Counted from the first letter of the stretch, positions 8,708 through 18,091 are shown. The stretch is 64,000 nucleotides of DNA from an uncultured Pelagibacteraceae bacterium (GCA_902599665.1 CACKGK010000001.1:84427-148426); one strand, 5' to 3'. Numbers and translations are program-made. Notes: generated by a model not told the origin, from the sequence alone.

Positions 8708-9361
8708 TTATGCTTTCTTGGTTATAAGTGGTTTTTTTCTCTTAGGATAACAAGTAGTACAGATTTTACAAGATAAACCATAGCACTCTCTTGCTTTACA
8801 ATATTCTCTTCCATAATATATAATTTGAAGATGTAACTTATTCCAATATTTTTTAGGAAACAGTCTTTTAAGATCTTCTTCTGTTTGAACTACATTTTTT
8901 CCATTAGTTAAGCCCCATCTTTGTGCTAGCCGATGAATATGGGTGTCGACTGGAAATGCAGCATATCCAAACCCTTGAGACATCACTACACTGGCTGTTT
9001 TATGCCCAACACCTGGTAATTCTTCAAGTTGTTCAAAAGTTTTTGGAACTTTACCATTATACTTTTCAACTAAAGTTTTTGACAAATTGTATACACTTTT
9101 TGCCTTAATTCTAAAAATACCAATACTTCTAATTAGTTTTTCAATTTTTTTTCTTCCCAACTTAACAAAGTGTTCAGGCTTATTATATTTTGGATATATA
9201 TTTTTAGTAACATTATTAACATTAACATCTGTACATTGTGCAGATAAAAGAACAGAAACTAGTAAAGTAAAAATATTTCTGTGTTTAAGAGGAATTGGCG
9301 TCTTTGGATATATTTTGTTTAAAGTTCGAAGAACAATTTTTGCCCTTTGCTCCTCACTCAT
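8708..9361 (-). CDS. nth: Endonuclease III, base-excision DNA glycosylase/AP lyase
   Basis: 217-aa glycosylase that removes oxidised pyrimidines. The helix-hairpin-helix ELPGVGHKTASVV carries the catalytic Lys, and FPVDTHIHRLAQRWG carries the catalytic Asp. The C-terminal Fe-S region has five cysteines spaced C-x4-C-x4-C-x2-C-x2-C instead of the usual C-x6-C-x2-C-x5-C; first, third and last canonical positions are kept while the second is Gly. Its ATG overlaps the dapB stop in ATGA, implying translational coupling. Confidence 0.95.
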   Translation of the reverse strand: MSEEQRAKIVLRTLNKIYPKTPIPLKHRNIFTLLVSVLLSAQCTDVNVNNVTKNIYPKYNKPEHFVKLGRKKIEKLIRSIGIFRIKAKSVYNLSKTLVEKYNGKVPKTFEQLEELPGVGHKTASVVMSQGFGYAAFPVDTHIHRLAQRWGLTNGKNVVQTEEDLKRLFPKKYWNKLHLQIIYYGREYCKARECYGLSCKICTTCYPKRKKPLITKKA

Positions 9362-10134
9362 TTAAAATTTAAAACATCACGCATCGAATATAAACCCGGT
9401 TTTTTTTTCATCAACCATTTTCCAGCCGTTAAAGCTCCTTCACTGTATAAAGCCCTATCAAATGCTTCGTGATTTAATGTAATAATTTCTTTTCCACTTG
9501 AAAATTTGACTTCATGTTCACCAACTGTTTTGCCTTTTCGTATTGAGTTAAAATTTATTTTTTTTCCATAAGGAAAACTTTTTTTATTAAGATATTTTTT
9601 TCCAAATAAATTATAAAAATCTTTATTTTTGCCAGCAGCAATTCCTTTACCCAACATTAACGCTGTTCCAGATGGATAGTCTATTTTATGTTTATGATGA
9701 ACCTCATATACTTTACTTAAAAAATTATTTCCTAATGATTTAGACGCTATTTCGGTTAAATACATTAACAAATTTATGCCTAAGCTCATGTTTCCAGCTT
9801 TCAGTATTGGAATTTTCTTTGAAAATTTTTTAATAAGACTTTCCTCTTTTTTGGTAAATCCAGTTGTACCAATAACAACTCTTTTTTTAAGCTTTGATGC
9901 AATTTTAAGAATTTCAAAAGTACAATTAGGGACAGTAAAATCGATAATTAAATCAACATTTTTGAAGGAATTTTCATTATTTAAAGTAGGTTTAATTCCA
10001 GAAATTTTTTTTTTTATTAATCTATTTTCTGTAAGAGTTGTTAGTTTAAAATTTTTATCAACTCTAGAAGATTTTACCAGTTGTTGGCCCATTCGTCCCA
10101 TGCAACCAGATATCGCTAAATTTACTTTGCTCAT
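9358..10134 (-). CDS. dapB: 4-hydroxy-tetrahydrodipicolinate reductase
   Basis: 258-aa enzyme of the lysine and diaminopimelate pathway that reduces the DapA product with NAD(P)H. The N-terminal Rossmann motif is AISGCMGRMGQQL, the mid motif VIGTTGFT, and the active-site block EVHHKHKIDYPSGTAL has the His and Lys of the family. Slightly shorter than the E. coli enzyme (273 aa). First gene of the dapB-nth-pfkB series and divergent from the FG-GAP gene. Confidence 0.97.
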   Translation of the reverse strand: MSKVNLAISGCMGRMGQQLVKSSRVDKNFKLTTLTENRLIKKKISGIKPTLNNENSFKNVDLIIDFTVPNCTFEILKIASKLKKRVVIGTTGFTKKEESLIKKFSKKIPILKAGNMSLGINLLMYLTEIASKSLGNNFLSKVYEVHHKHKIDYPSGTALMLGKGIAAGKNKDFYNLFGKKYLNKKSFPYGKKINFNSIRKGKTVGEHEVKFSSGKEIITLNHEAFDRALYSEGALTAGKWLMKKKPGLYSMRDVLNFK

Positions 10135-10175
10135 TAAATTATTTTAATATATTTTTTCAACAATATACAACAATT

Positions 10176-11615
10176 ATGGTTATTAAATACCTTTTAAAAT
10201 TATTTTTGGTTTTTATTTTTTTCGTGTCTATCAATCAATCTAAAGCTGACTTTTTTAAAGATATAACAACTCTAATTGATAATAATGATTTTAGACTAAG
10301 TTATGGTGTATCTGTCACTGATATAAATCAAGATAATAAATATGAATTTGTTGTTACTGGGTTTGGTTTTTCAAACTTAGCGTTGTCTTACGAAAATGGA
10401 AAACTTGTAAATATAAATAAAAATGAAATCTTTGATGATGCTAAAAGAAAAACAATTGGAGTTGCTGCTTGTGATATTGACCAAGATGGATTTGAAGAAA
10501 TATATTTTTTAAATACCGACACCTATAGTGGAGAAAAAAAATATTCAGATAGATTGATTGATTACACTAGTGATGGTTTTATTGATTTATTTGAAAAAGG
10601 AATTAATAAAAAAAATTTAAACTTAACTGCTGGTAGGTCTGTTGCTTGTGTGGATAGAAATGGTGATGGAAAATATGGCATATATGTAGCTAATTACGGG
10701 GGTCCGACTAGGTTTTATGAGCAGAGTTCTGGACAAATACTAGATTTAGCAGAGCAGCTTAAAATTGATAAAATAACTGGTGGAAGAGCTGTAGTTGCAG
10801 GAAACATTTTATCAGGAAAAACTGACATATTTGCTGCAAATGAAAGGGGAAAAAATTTTTTATATTATAATTCTGATGGTTTCTTTCAGGATATTGCTAA
10901 GGATTATAAAATTGATGATCAATATGAAAATGGAAGAGGCACAACTTTATCAGACATACTTTATAGAGGGAGATTAGATATAATCACATCCAATTGGAAC
11001 GGTTATCATAGAGCTTTTGTACTAGAAGATAATAAATTTAAAGATATCGCTACTCCAACTTACAATATTCCTACTAGAATTAGAACAGTGATATCAGCAG
11101 ACTTTGATAATGACGGCTATGACGAAATATTCATGAATAATATTGGTGAACCAAACAAATTATTCAAAATAAAAGAAGATGGATTTTTTGAAGAGATAAA
11201 AATTCAAAATGCTTATGAATCTAACGGATTAGGAACAGGAGCAGCAGTTGCGGATATAGATGATGACGGTATTTTAGAATTATTAGTTTCTCATGGAGAA
11301 TCTGGCCTGCAACCACTGACAATGTATAAAGCAGATATTAAAAAAAACTTTAATTATATAAGAATTAAACCATTAAATAAGTATGGTGCACCTGCAAGAG
11401 GTGCAACAGTTATACTTAACTCAAATCTAAGAAATCACGCCAAAACCATTGATGCTGGTTCTGGATATTTATGTCAAATGGAACCCGTAGCTCATTATGG
11501 CATCAGAGAGAGTGAAAAAAATATTGTAGTAAAAATAGTTTGGACTGATGGTTCTTCGCAGTCACTTAAAATAAATGAATTCAATAAAACAATACAAGTA
11601 AATCAGAAAAAATAG
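10176..11615 (+). CDS. Exported FG-GAP/VCBS repeat protein with ASPIC/UnbV domain
   Basis: 479-aa predicted secreted protein. Signal peptide MVIKYLLKLFLVFIFFV... with cleavage near SKA (about residue 25). At least five calcium-loop repeats of the form DxDxDG are visible: DINQDNKYE (near residue 49), DIDQDGFEE (100), DRNGDGKYG (159), DFDNDGYDE (309) and DIDDDGILE (359). The C-terminus (about 390-475) has GAPARGATV, AGSGYLCQMEP, HYGI and VVKIVWTDGSSQ, the ASPIC/UnbV module also found in CRTAC1-like proteins. It is probably a beta-propeller surface or periplasmic protein; the ligand is unknown. TATACA at 10164-10169 ends six bases before the ATG, so the mRNA may be nearly leaderless. Confidence 0.85.
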   Translation: MVIKYLLKLFLVFIFFVSINQSKADFFKDITTLIDNNDFRLSYGVSVTDINQDNKYEFVVTGFGFSNLALSYENGKLVNINKNEIFDDAKRKTIGVAACDIDQDGFEEIYFLNTDTYSGEKKYSDRLIDYTSDGFIDLFEKGINKKNLNLTAGRSVACVDRNGDGKYGIYVANYGGPTRFYEQSSGQILDLAEQLKIDKITGGRAVVAGNILSGKTDIFAANERGKNFLYYNSDGFFQDIAKDYKIDDQYENGRGTTLSDILYRGRLDIITSNWNGYHRAFVLEDNKFKDIATPTYNIPTRIRTVISADFDNDGYDEIFMNNIGEPNKLFKIKEDGFFEEIKIQNAYESNGLGTGAAVADIDDDGILELLVSHGESGLQPLTMYKADIKKNFNYIRIKPLNKYGAPARGATVILNSNLRNHAKTIDAGSGYLCQMEPVAHYGIRESEKNIVVKIVWTDGSSQSLKINEFNKTIQVNQKK

Positions 11616-11671
11616 GACAATAACACTCAATTCAACAAGTAAAATTAATGAAGTATTCTAAATATTAGATC

Positions 11672-12373
11672 ATGAAAAAATTAAAATACTTTACTATTTT
11701 TTTTCTATTAGTAACTTTTAGTTTAATAAAACCAACATATTCAAATCAATTTAATTATTATGCTGATTTAGTCAAAGATTGGCCAAAAATTTTTCCTGAT
11801 CAAAATAGAAATGCTGCAGGTCCAAAATTTTTCAAACATATTTTGTCAAAAGAAATCACATACCAAGATTTTTTAGAATATAATAAGTTATATTGTGCTG
11901 TGTCTGGATCATTGATTGATCCAAATAGCAAACCAGAATTTGTTTATCTTAAAAATGCTGAAAATGACGAGAAAATATGTGGATTTTATTATAAGTGTTG
12001 TTATCCATGTTCGTGTGATTTGATGAAATACTCTAAAGTAAAAAAAATGAAATATACTTTTACAGATGGTGAAAAAGAATTTTTTGTTCTCACAATAAAA
12101 AATCCCTGCAGTAAAAAAGACTTTCCAAGGGAAGTAAACAAGGATTATTTTTGTCATGAAAATAAACTCGATAATAATCAAGTTGTTGTATTAGATGAGA
12201 GATTAGTAATTGGTTTATTTCATAACACCACAAAATGTAATTCTCAAAGTATTGCTGCTATTGATAGTCATGAGATTACTGGACAATACTGTGAGCTAAG
12301 AAATAATGCTCCTCTTGAAGAAGTTCAGGGTGGTATGGGAGATATATTTATAAGATTAGCAAAAGATAATTAA
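11672..12373 (+). CDS. Exported cysteine-rich protein of unknown function
   Basis: 233-aa protein that I do not recognise. A signal peptide (MKKLKYFTIFFLLVTF..., cleavage near TYS, about residue 24) predicts export. The mature part has ten cysteines, including the dense cluster YKCCYPCSCD near residue 110, so it could form up to five disulfides. It follows the FG-GAP gene by 56 bases on the same strand and may be co-transcribed. Its stop shares the tetranucleotide TTAA with the stop of a convergent 33-aa gene. No catalytic motif is evident. Confidence 0.7.
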   Translation: MKKLKYFTIFFLLVTFSLIKPTYSNQFNYYADLVKDWPKIFPDQNRNAAGPKFFKHILSKEITYQDFLEYNKLYCAVSGSLIDPNSKPEFVYLKNAENDEKICGFYYKCCYPCSCDLMKYSKVKKMKYTFTDGEKEFFVLTIKNPCSKKDFPREVNKDYFCHENKLDNNQVVVLDERLVIGLFHNTTKCNSQSIAAIDSHEITGQYCELRNNAPLEEVQGGMGDIFIRLAKDN

Positions 12374-12471
12374 ATTATTCCAATTCCTTCTTTATAAAAA
12401 TAGGCACCTAGAATTAGAATTGCTAAAACGTAAATAATTCCAAAGATTGTATATTTAATTTTTTTTTTCAT
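12370..12471 (-). CDS. Predicted 33-aa membrane microprotein downstream of dnaJ
   Basis: ATG at 12471 follows the dnaJ stop codon (TAG at 12474-12472) with no gap. The peptide MKKKIKYTIFGIIYVLAILI then LGAYFYKEGIGII is a basic N-terminus plus one transmembrane helix. Its stop overlaps the stop of the convergent cysteine-rich gene in TTAA, the same arrangement as dnaN/plsC here. This exact packing supports a real gene, probably translated by coupling to dnaJ. I know no family for it. Confidence 0.5.
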   Translation of the reverse strand: MKKKIKYTIFGIIYVLAILILGAYFYKEGIGII

Positions 12472-13599
12472 CTAATTTTTCCAAAAACTTTTTGCTTTTT
12501 TAAAGAATTTTTTAATACTTGGATTTGATTTTTCATTTTCAATTTCTCTAAATTTCTCAAGTAATTCTTTTTGTTCTTTATTTAAAGATACTGGCACTTC
12601 AGTGTTAACTTGGACATAAAGGTCTCCATAATCATTTCCTCTCATTAATGGCATTCCTTTTTCTCTTAGTCTAAATTGTTTACCACTTTGTGTTCCAGCT
12701 GGGATTTTTATCTTTGCTTTTCCACCATCTATTGTTGGTATTTTTATTTCAGCTCCTAAAGCAGCGTCTGCAATTGATATTGGGCATTCAAAAAACAAAT
12801 TTTCTTCAGACCTTTTGAAAAGGTCATGAGAATTTACATTAATAAATAAATAAAGATCACCATTACTAGCTCCTCTTGATCCAGCCTCTCCTTTACCTGA
12901 AAGTCTAATCCTAGTTCCATCGTCTACCCCTTTAGGAATCGTCACTGAAAGTCTCTTACTTGTTTGTTTTTTACCTGTGCCCCCACAGTTTGTACATGGG
13001 TGAGTTATTTGTTCACCAGATCCTGCACACTGAGGGCAAGTTTGTTGCACAGTAAAAAACCCCTGGCTTGAGCGAACTTGTCCATGACCACCACACATTG
13101 AACACGTACTTGCACTATAGCCTGGTTTTGAACCAGATCCGTTACAAACATCGCATTTATCAGAAGTTGAGAATTTAATATCTTGTTTTTTTCCAGCATA
13201 AGCTTCTTCTAAACTTATAGAGAGATCATATCTTAAATCAGAACCACGGTTGTTAGATCTTCTTGATCTTCTTCCGCCACCACCAAAACCTTCACCAAAA
13301 AAATCCTCAAAAATATCTGAAAATGATCCTGAAAAGTCAAAGTTTCCAAAGCCTCCTCTGTCACCTCCGCCATTTTCAAAAGCTGCATGTCCAAAATTGT
13401 CATAATTTTGTTTTCTCTCTGAGTTTGACAAAACATGATATGCTTCAGAAGCTTCTTTAAATTTTTCCTCAGCTCCTTTATCGCCTTTATTTTTATCTGG
13501 ATGATATCTGACCGCTTGTTTTCTGTAAGCTGCTTTTATTTGATCTGGGCTAGCACTTTTTTCAACACCTAATACTTCATAGTAATCTCTTTTTGCCAT
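12472..13599 (-). CDS. dnaJ: Chaperone protein DnaJ
   Basis: 375-aa co-chaperone that delivers substrates to DnaK and stimulates its ATPase. The J domain has YHPDKNKGD (HPD motif, about residues 33-35); a Gly/Phe-rich linker follows (about 72-115). Four zinc motifs follow: CDVCNGSG, CSMCGGHG, CPQCAGSG and CTNCGGTG. The C-terminal substrate domains are complete. Length matches the family. It lies 28 bases after dnaK in a grpE-dnaK-dnaJ operon. Confidence 0.98.
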   Translation of the reverse strand: MAKRDYYEVLGVEKSASPDQIKAAYRKQAVRYHPDKNKGDKGAEEKFKEASEAYHVLSNSERKQNYDNFGHAAFENGGGDRGGFGNFDFSGSFSDIFEDFFGEGFGGGGRRSRRSNNRGSDLRYDLSISLEEAYAGKKQDIKFSTSDKCDVCNGSGSKPGYSASTCSMCGGHGQVRSSQGFFTVQQTCPQCAGSGEQITHPCTNCGGTGKKQTSKRLSVTIPKGVDDGTRIRLSGKGEAGSRGASNGDLYLFINVNSHDLFKRSEENLFFECPISIADAALGAEIKIPTIDGGKAKIKIPAGTQSGKQFRLREKGMPLMRGNDYGDLYVQVNTEVPVSLNKEQKELLEKFREIENEKSNPSIKKFFKKAKSFWKN

Positions 13600-13627
13600 A
13601 ACTAGTTATAGACAAATGGTTGATAGT

Positions 13628-15547
13628 TTAGGCGCTCTTTTCTTTATCTTCTTTTACTTCTTCAAAGTCTGCATCAACAACATTTTCGTCTTTTTTCCCT
13701 TCATCTTTTGCATCTTTAGGTGCATCACCAGGTTTAGTACTTTGTTGTGATTTGTAAATAGCTTCTCCTAATTTCATAGAAGCTTGAACCAAATCTTGAG
13801 TTTTCTTTTTAATTTCCTCTACATCTGTTCCTTTTAATGCATTTCTTACATTTGCAGATGCATCTTCGATAGCTTTCTTATCTGCATCAGAAACTTTATT
13901 ACCATGTTCTTTTAAATTCTTTTCAGTAGAATGAAGCAAAGTATCTGCTTGATTTCTAGCATCAACCGCTTCTCTTTTCTTTTTATCAGCTTCTTTATTT
14001 GTCTCAGCATCTTTAACCATTTGATTAATTTCATCCTCACTTAATCCACCTGAGGCCTGAATCTGAATTTTTTGTTCTTTACCAGTTCCTTTATCTTTTG
14101 CAGAAACATTTACAATTCCATTTGCGTCTATATCAAAAGTAACTTCAATTTGCGGCACACCCCTTGGTGCAGGAGCAATACCTACTAGTTCAAAGTTCCC
14201 TAAAACTTTATTATCTGAAGCCATATCTCTCTCACCTTGCAAAACTCTTATTGAAACTGCGGGTTGGTTATCTTCCGCTGTTGAAAAAACTTGGCTTTTT
14301 TTTGTTGGAATCGTTGTATTTTTTTCTATCAATTTAGTCGAAACTCCACCTAAAGTTTCTATACCAAGTGAAAGTGGCGTCACATCAAGTAATAATACAT
14401 CTTTGACGTCACCTTGTAATACTCCAGCCTGAATTGCGGCACCCATTGCAACAACTTCATCAGGATTTACAGATTTATTTGGTTCCTTACCAAAAAAGTT
14501 TTTTACTTCTTCAATAACTTTAGGCATTCTTGTCATTCCACCAACTAGTATTACTTCGTCAATTTCACTCGCATTTAGTCCAGCATCTTTAAGAGCTGTT
14601 TCACATGGTGGAATTGTTCTAGAAATAAGGTCTTCGACAAGTGCCTCAAGTTTTGCTCTAGTCATTTTCATATTAATATGTTTTGGACCAGTTTTATCTG
14701 CAGTTATAAATGGTAAATTGATTTCAGTTTGTGCAGCTGAAGATAATTCAATTTTTGCTTTTTCCGCAGACTCCTTTAGTCTTTGTAAAGCTAATTTATC
14801 AGATTTTAGATCGATACCGTTTTCTTTTTTAAACTCTGACAGTAAATATTCTACGATCGTGTTATCAAAATCTTCTCCACCTAAAAAAGTATCTCCATTT
14901 GTAGATTTTACCTCAAACACACCATCACCTAACTCAAGTATAGAAACATCAAAAGTTCCACCACCTAAATCATAAACTGCAATTTTTTTATTTGTTTTTT
15001 TATCTAACCCATAAGCAAGCGAAGCTGCTGTTGGTTCATTAATAATTCTTAAAACCTCCAGACCTGCTATTTTTCCTGCATCTTTAGTTGCTTGTCTTTG
15101 AGCATCATTAAAATAAGCTGGTACAGTTATAACTGCTTGGGATACCTCTTGCCCCAAATATTTTTCAGCAGTTTCTTTCATCTTTTGTAGTGTAAAAGCA
15201 GAAATTTGAGATGGAGAATATTTATTACCTTTTGCCTCTATCCAAGCATCGCCTTTATCTGAATTAACAATTTTAAATGGAGCAGTTTCTATATCTTTTT
15301 TTACAGATGGATCGTCAAAGTTTCTTCCAATTAATCTTTTAACCGCAAATATTGTATTTTCAGGATTAGTTACCGCTTGTCTTTTAGCGGGTTGGCCTAT
15401 CAACTTCTCATCATTATCTGAAAAAGCTACTACTGATGGTGTTGTTCTGGCTCCTTCAGCATTTTCTAGAACTTTAGCTTGTGTACCCTCCATAACAGCA
15501 ACACAAGAGTTTGTTGTTCCTAAATCTATACCTATTACTTTGCTCAT
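13628..15547 (-). CDS. dnaK: Chaperone protein DnaK (Hsp70)
   Basis: 639-aa Hsp70 with the nucleotide-binding signature [18 protein letters not shown] at the N-terminus, [18 protein letters not shown] phosphate loop (here [13 protein letters not shown]) and [13 protein letters not shown]. The substrate domain and a charged C-terminal tail (...[17 protein letters not shown]) complete a normal length. An AGGT ribosome site lies about ten bases before the ATG. A 77-base gap to grpE may hold a promoter (TTGTAG, 16 bases, TATATG on the minus strand), but this is weak. No HrcA gene or CIRCE-like inverted repeat is seen here. Confidence 0.99.
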   Translation of the reverse strand: MSKVIGIDLGTTNSCVAVMEGTQAKVLENAEGARTTPSVVAFSDNDEKLIGQPAKRQAVTNPENTIFAVKRLIGRNFDDPSVKKDIETAPFKIVNSDKGDAWIEAKGNKYSPSQISAFTLQKMKETAEKYLGQEVSQAVITVPAYFNDAQRQATKDAGKIAGLEVLRIINEPTAASLAYGLDKKTNKKIAVYDLGGGTFDVSILELGDGVFEVKSTNGDTFLGGEDFDNTIVEYLLSEFKKENGIDLKSDKLALQRLKESAEKAKIELSSAAQTEINLPFITADKTGPKHINMKMTRAKLEALVEDLISRTIPPCETALKDAGLNASEIDEVILVGGMTRMPKVIEEVKNFFGKEPNKSVNPDEVVAMGAAIQAGVLQGDVKDVLLLDVTPLSLGIETLGGVSTKLIEKNTTIPTKKSQVFSTAEDNQPAVSIRVLQGERDMASDNKVLGNFELVGIAPAPRGVPQIEVTFDIDANGIVNVSAKDKGTGKEQKIQIQASGGLSEDEINQMVKDAETNKEADKKKREAVDARNQADTLLHSTEKNLKEHGNKVSDADKKAIEDASANVRNALKGTDVEEIKKKTQDLVQASMKLGEAIYKSQQSTKPGDAPKDAKDEGKKDENVVDADFEEVKEDKEKSA

Positions 15548-15624
15548 AATTTAATTACCTTTTGCTCATATAAGTGTTAATTTCTAGACTACAACCGTAT
15601 TTAAAATTAAAATTTTCACTGGTT

Positions 15625-16281
15625 TTATTGGTTTTTCTTATCTTTTTTCTCATTTTCTTTATTTTCCTCTACTTTTTTCTTCGAAACACCTACTAAAGAA
15701 GGCCTTAATAATCTGTCTTTCATTTTAAAACCTTTTTGTATTTCCTGAACTATAGTGCCAGGCTCTTTTGAATCATCCTCTATTTCCATCATAGCTTGAT
15801 GTAGATTGGGATCCAGTTTCTCATTAATAGATTTTATTGGCTCGATGTTATTCTTTTTGAATATTGAGAGCATGTCATTATTTATAATACTTAAATGTTC
15901 CACAATTTTTTTAAGTGCAACTGTATCTTTTAATTTCTCATCACTCTCTAACACAGCTTTTGATCTTTCTAAATTATCTAACAAATTTAAGGCTTCTTTT
16001 GCAAAAGAAAATCCACCGTATTCATATGCATCATCTCTCTCTTTCTCAAACCTTCTTCTTTGATTTTCCATCTCCGCAAAAGTTCTTGCCAGTTTATCCT
16101 TGGTTGCTTCTAATTCTTCTTCTGGTGTGAGCTTTTCTTCCTTTATTTTATCTTTTTCAGCCTCTGAATTTTCATCCTTAGACGTTCCATCATTAACTTC
16201 GCTATCTGATGATCTTGCATCTGGTTCAGAATCCGGAGCTTCTTTATTACCTATACTTTCTTTTAGATCTTCATTATCCAT
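15625..16281 (-). CDS. grpE: Nucleotide exchange factor GrpE
   Basis: 218-aa exchange factor that releases ADP from DnaK. A long acidic, disordered N-terminus and coiled coil (residues 1-80) precede the conserved core: LARTFAEMENQRRRFEKERDDA, then LDPNLHQAMMEI and the beta-domain PGTIVQEIQKGFKMKDRLLRPSLVGVSK motif. Longer than usual because of the acidic start. It is divergent from rdgB with only 36 bases between the start codons. Confidence 0.96.
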   Translation of the reverse strand: MDNEDLKESIGNKEAPDSEPDARSSDSEVNDGTSKDENSEAEKDKIKEEKLTPEEELEATKDKLARTFAEMENQRRRFEKERDDAYEYGGFSFAKEALNLLDNLERSKAVLESDEKLKDTVALKKIVEHLSIINNDMLSIFKKNNIEPIKSINEKLDPNLHQAMMEIEDDSKEPGTIVQEIQKGFKMKDRLLRPSLVGVSKKKVEENKENEKKDKKNQ

Positions 16282-16283
16282 AA

Positions 16284-16311
16284 TTGTTTATATGGTAAGA
16301 AAAAGTATAAT
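16284..16311 (+). promoter_or_regulatory. Candidate rdgB promoter implying a leaderless mRNA
   Basis: TTGTTT (16284-16289), a 16-base spacer and a perfect TATAAT (16306-16311). Only six bases separate the -10 from the rdgB ATG at 16318, so transcription would begin at or within a base or two of the start codon. There is no Shine-Dalgarno sequence in TTGCTAG just before the ATG, which fits leaderless translation. Confidence 0.5.
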
Positions 16312-16317
16312 TGCTAG

Positions 16318-16920
16318 ATGTTCAAAAAAAAAATTAAAGAAATATTTATTGGCTCAAATAATAAAGGAAAACTAGAGGAAATAGCTAATCTATTACCTAA
16401 AAGTCTCAAAATATGCTCTAATCTGGAATATCAGATACCTAGCCCTAAAGAAACCGGAGCTTCATTTGAACAAAATTCACTTTTAAAAGCAAAATACTTT
16501 TCTAAAAAAACTAATAAAATATGTTTATCCGATGATTCTGGAATTGAAATTGATATTTTAGATAAAGCACCTGGCATATATTCAGCAGACTGGTCAGGAA
16601 AAAAAAGAAATTTTAATTTGGCTATTAAAAGAGTTTACAGAGAAATTTTCAAAATAGATAGAAATTGGAAAAAAAAAAAAATTACTGCAAGATTTATTTG
16701 TGTACTCACAATATTTTGGCCAGGTGGTAAATTTGTGAGTAAATTAGGTAAAGTAGAGGGTCGTATATCTATTTCGAAAAAAGGAAAAAATGGCTTTGGT
16801 TACGATCCAATTTTTATTCCAAATAGGAAGAGATTGACATTTGGTGAGATGGAGCCTAAAAAAAAATATAAAATAGATCATCGTTTTGATGCATTCAAAA
16901 AAATTAGAAAATTTTTTTAA
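16318..16920 (+). CDS. rdgB: dITP/XTP pyrophosphatase (house-cleaning NTPase)
   Basis: 200-aa RdgB/HAM1 enzyme that hydrolyses non-canonical purine NTPs to keep them out of DNA. Motifs: IFIGSNNKGKLEEI at the N-terminus, CLSDDSGIEID in the middle, GFGYDPIFIP near the C-terminus. In other proteobacteria it lies near hemW or rph; here it is divergent from grpE. Its 3' end overlaps the convergent LpoA-like gene by 17 bases. Confidence 0.96.
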   Translation: MFKKKIKEIFIGSNNKGKLEEIANLLPKSLKICSNLEYQIPSPKETGASFEQNSLLKAKYFSKKTNKICLSDDSGIEIDILDKAPGIYSADWSGKKRNFNLAIKRVYREIFKIDRNWKKKKITARFICVLTIFWPGGKFVSKLGKVEGRISISKKGKNGFGYDPIFIPNRKRLTFGEMEPKKKYKIDHRFDAFKKIRKFF

Positions 16921-18055
16921 ACTGATTATCTTCGACACTATAAAAGTTTAATTGATGTGTTATAATATTTTTATTAATTTCAAAAATACCGATTTTACCC
17001 TTAAATTTATTTTTTTTATAGAATATATTTTTTGAAATTTTAAAATCGTTCTCATAAATTAAAAAGTATACCAATCCAAATAAATCATAGCTCAAAAAAG
17101 AAAGTTGATCTCCATTTATGCCGTACGTATTTTTGAAATCATTCATAAAGCTTTCGTAGTTTTTCTTATTTATAGATGGGAAATAAATTGGATGAAGTGA
17201 ACTTTCTTTTAAAAGGCTCTCATCAAACCACTGGTTTAAAGTTATATACGAAATCCTTTTTGATGATATATCTGTATAAAGAAGTGATGTTGCTACACTT
17301 TTTAAATTTTCGTCAAAATCAGCTATAATAACAGAGTCAAAGTCGATATTTCCAAGCGTATCTTTCTTCATTAGGTTTTGAATTTTTTTTTCTTTATCCT
17401 TGAATGATAATTTTTCTAATCTTTTTATCTCATATTTTAGATTATTTTTTCTGAGTTGATATTTTGTTATATCCTCAATTTGCTTAGTAAGTTTAGTTGG
17501 TTCTCTATCATAATAAAATAATTCTTTATGCTTTATATTCGTTTTTTTTATTGCTACTTCTATTTCTCTCTTAAAATTTGATTTTGGAATTAAAAAAATA
17601 CTTTTTGATAAATTATTTTGGTTGTTAAATTTTTTAATAGTTTGTACTTGGGAAATTGCATTTACACCTGCACTGATAACATTACTTGGGTTATCAATTA
17701 ACTTATTAGTAAAGGATAAAAAAGTTACATCTTTTAGATCATCAAGATATTTATTACTTTCATTAAATACGGGACCAATTATGATTCTTACACCATCTTT
17801 ATACAACTCCTTGGAAACTCTTAGTGCATCAATAGGATTTGACCTTGTATCTCTTGGGATAATTTCTATTTTTTTATCATCTATTTTATTTAAAGCCATT
17901 CTAATTGATTTAATGATTCTTTCACCAATTAGAAAATTATCACCACTTAAAGGGACTATTAATCCAATCTTAATTTTTTCTGATGCGTGTATGTTTTGAT
18001 TGAAAACACACATACTAATTATAGAAAATATTAATAATTTAATTAAAGTTTTCAT
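16904..18055 (-). CDS. LpoA-like penicillin-binding-protein activator (type 1 periplasmic-binding fold)
   Basis: 383-aa exported protein with a signal peptide ending NIHA (about residue 24) and a type 1 periplasmic-binding fold: KIGLIVPLSGDNFLIGERI, RDTRSNPIDA and GVRIIIGPVFNES are the LivJ/LpoA-type motifs. Its place next to rsmI, with a DolP-like gene beyond, matches the yraL-lpoA-yraN-diaA-dolP order of E. coli and argues for LpoA (activator of PBP1A) rather than an amino-acid receptor. No lipobox Cys is clear: the Cys in SIISMCVF lies inside the hydrophobic core. Confidence 0.75.
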   Translation of the reverse strand: MKTLIKLLIFSIISMCVFNQNIHASEKIKIGLIVPLSGDNFLIGERIIKSIRMALNKIDDKKIEIIPRDTRSNPIDALRVSKELYKDGVRIIIGPVFNESNKYLDDLKDVTFLSFTNKLIDNPSNVISAGVNAISQVQTIKKFNNQNNLSKSIFLIPKSNFKREIEVAIKKTNIKHKELFYYDREPTKLTKQIEDITKYQLRKNNLKYEIKRLEKLSFKDKEKKIQNLMKKDTLGNIDFDSVIIADFDENLKSVATSLLYTDISSKRISYITLNQWFDESLLKESSLHPIYFPSINKKNYESFMNDFKNTYGINGDQLSFLSYDLFGLVYFLIYENDFKISKNIFYKKNKFKGKIGIFEINKNIITHQLNFYSVEDNQFKKIF

Positions 18056-18091
18056 TTAAGTTTTAATAATATATTTAAATAAACAATTCAT

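Noticed and set aside
16282..16360. Possible sigma-32 heat-shock promoter for grpE
   Set aside because: TTGAAC and CCATAT occur on the minus strand but are about 24 bases apart, too far for a sigma-32 promoter.
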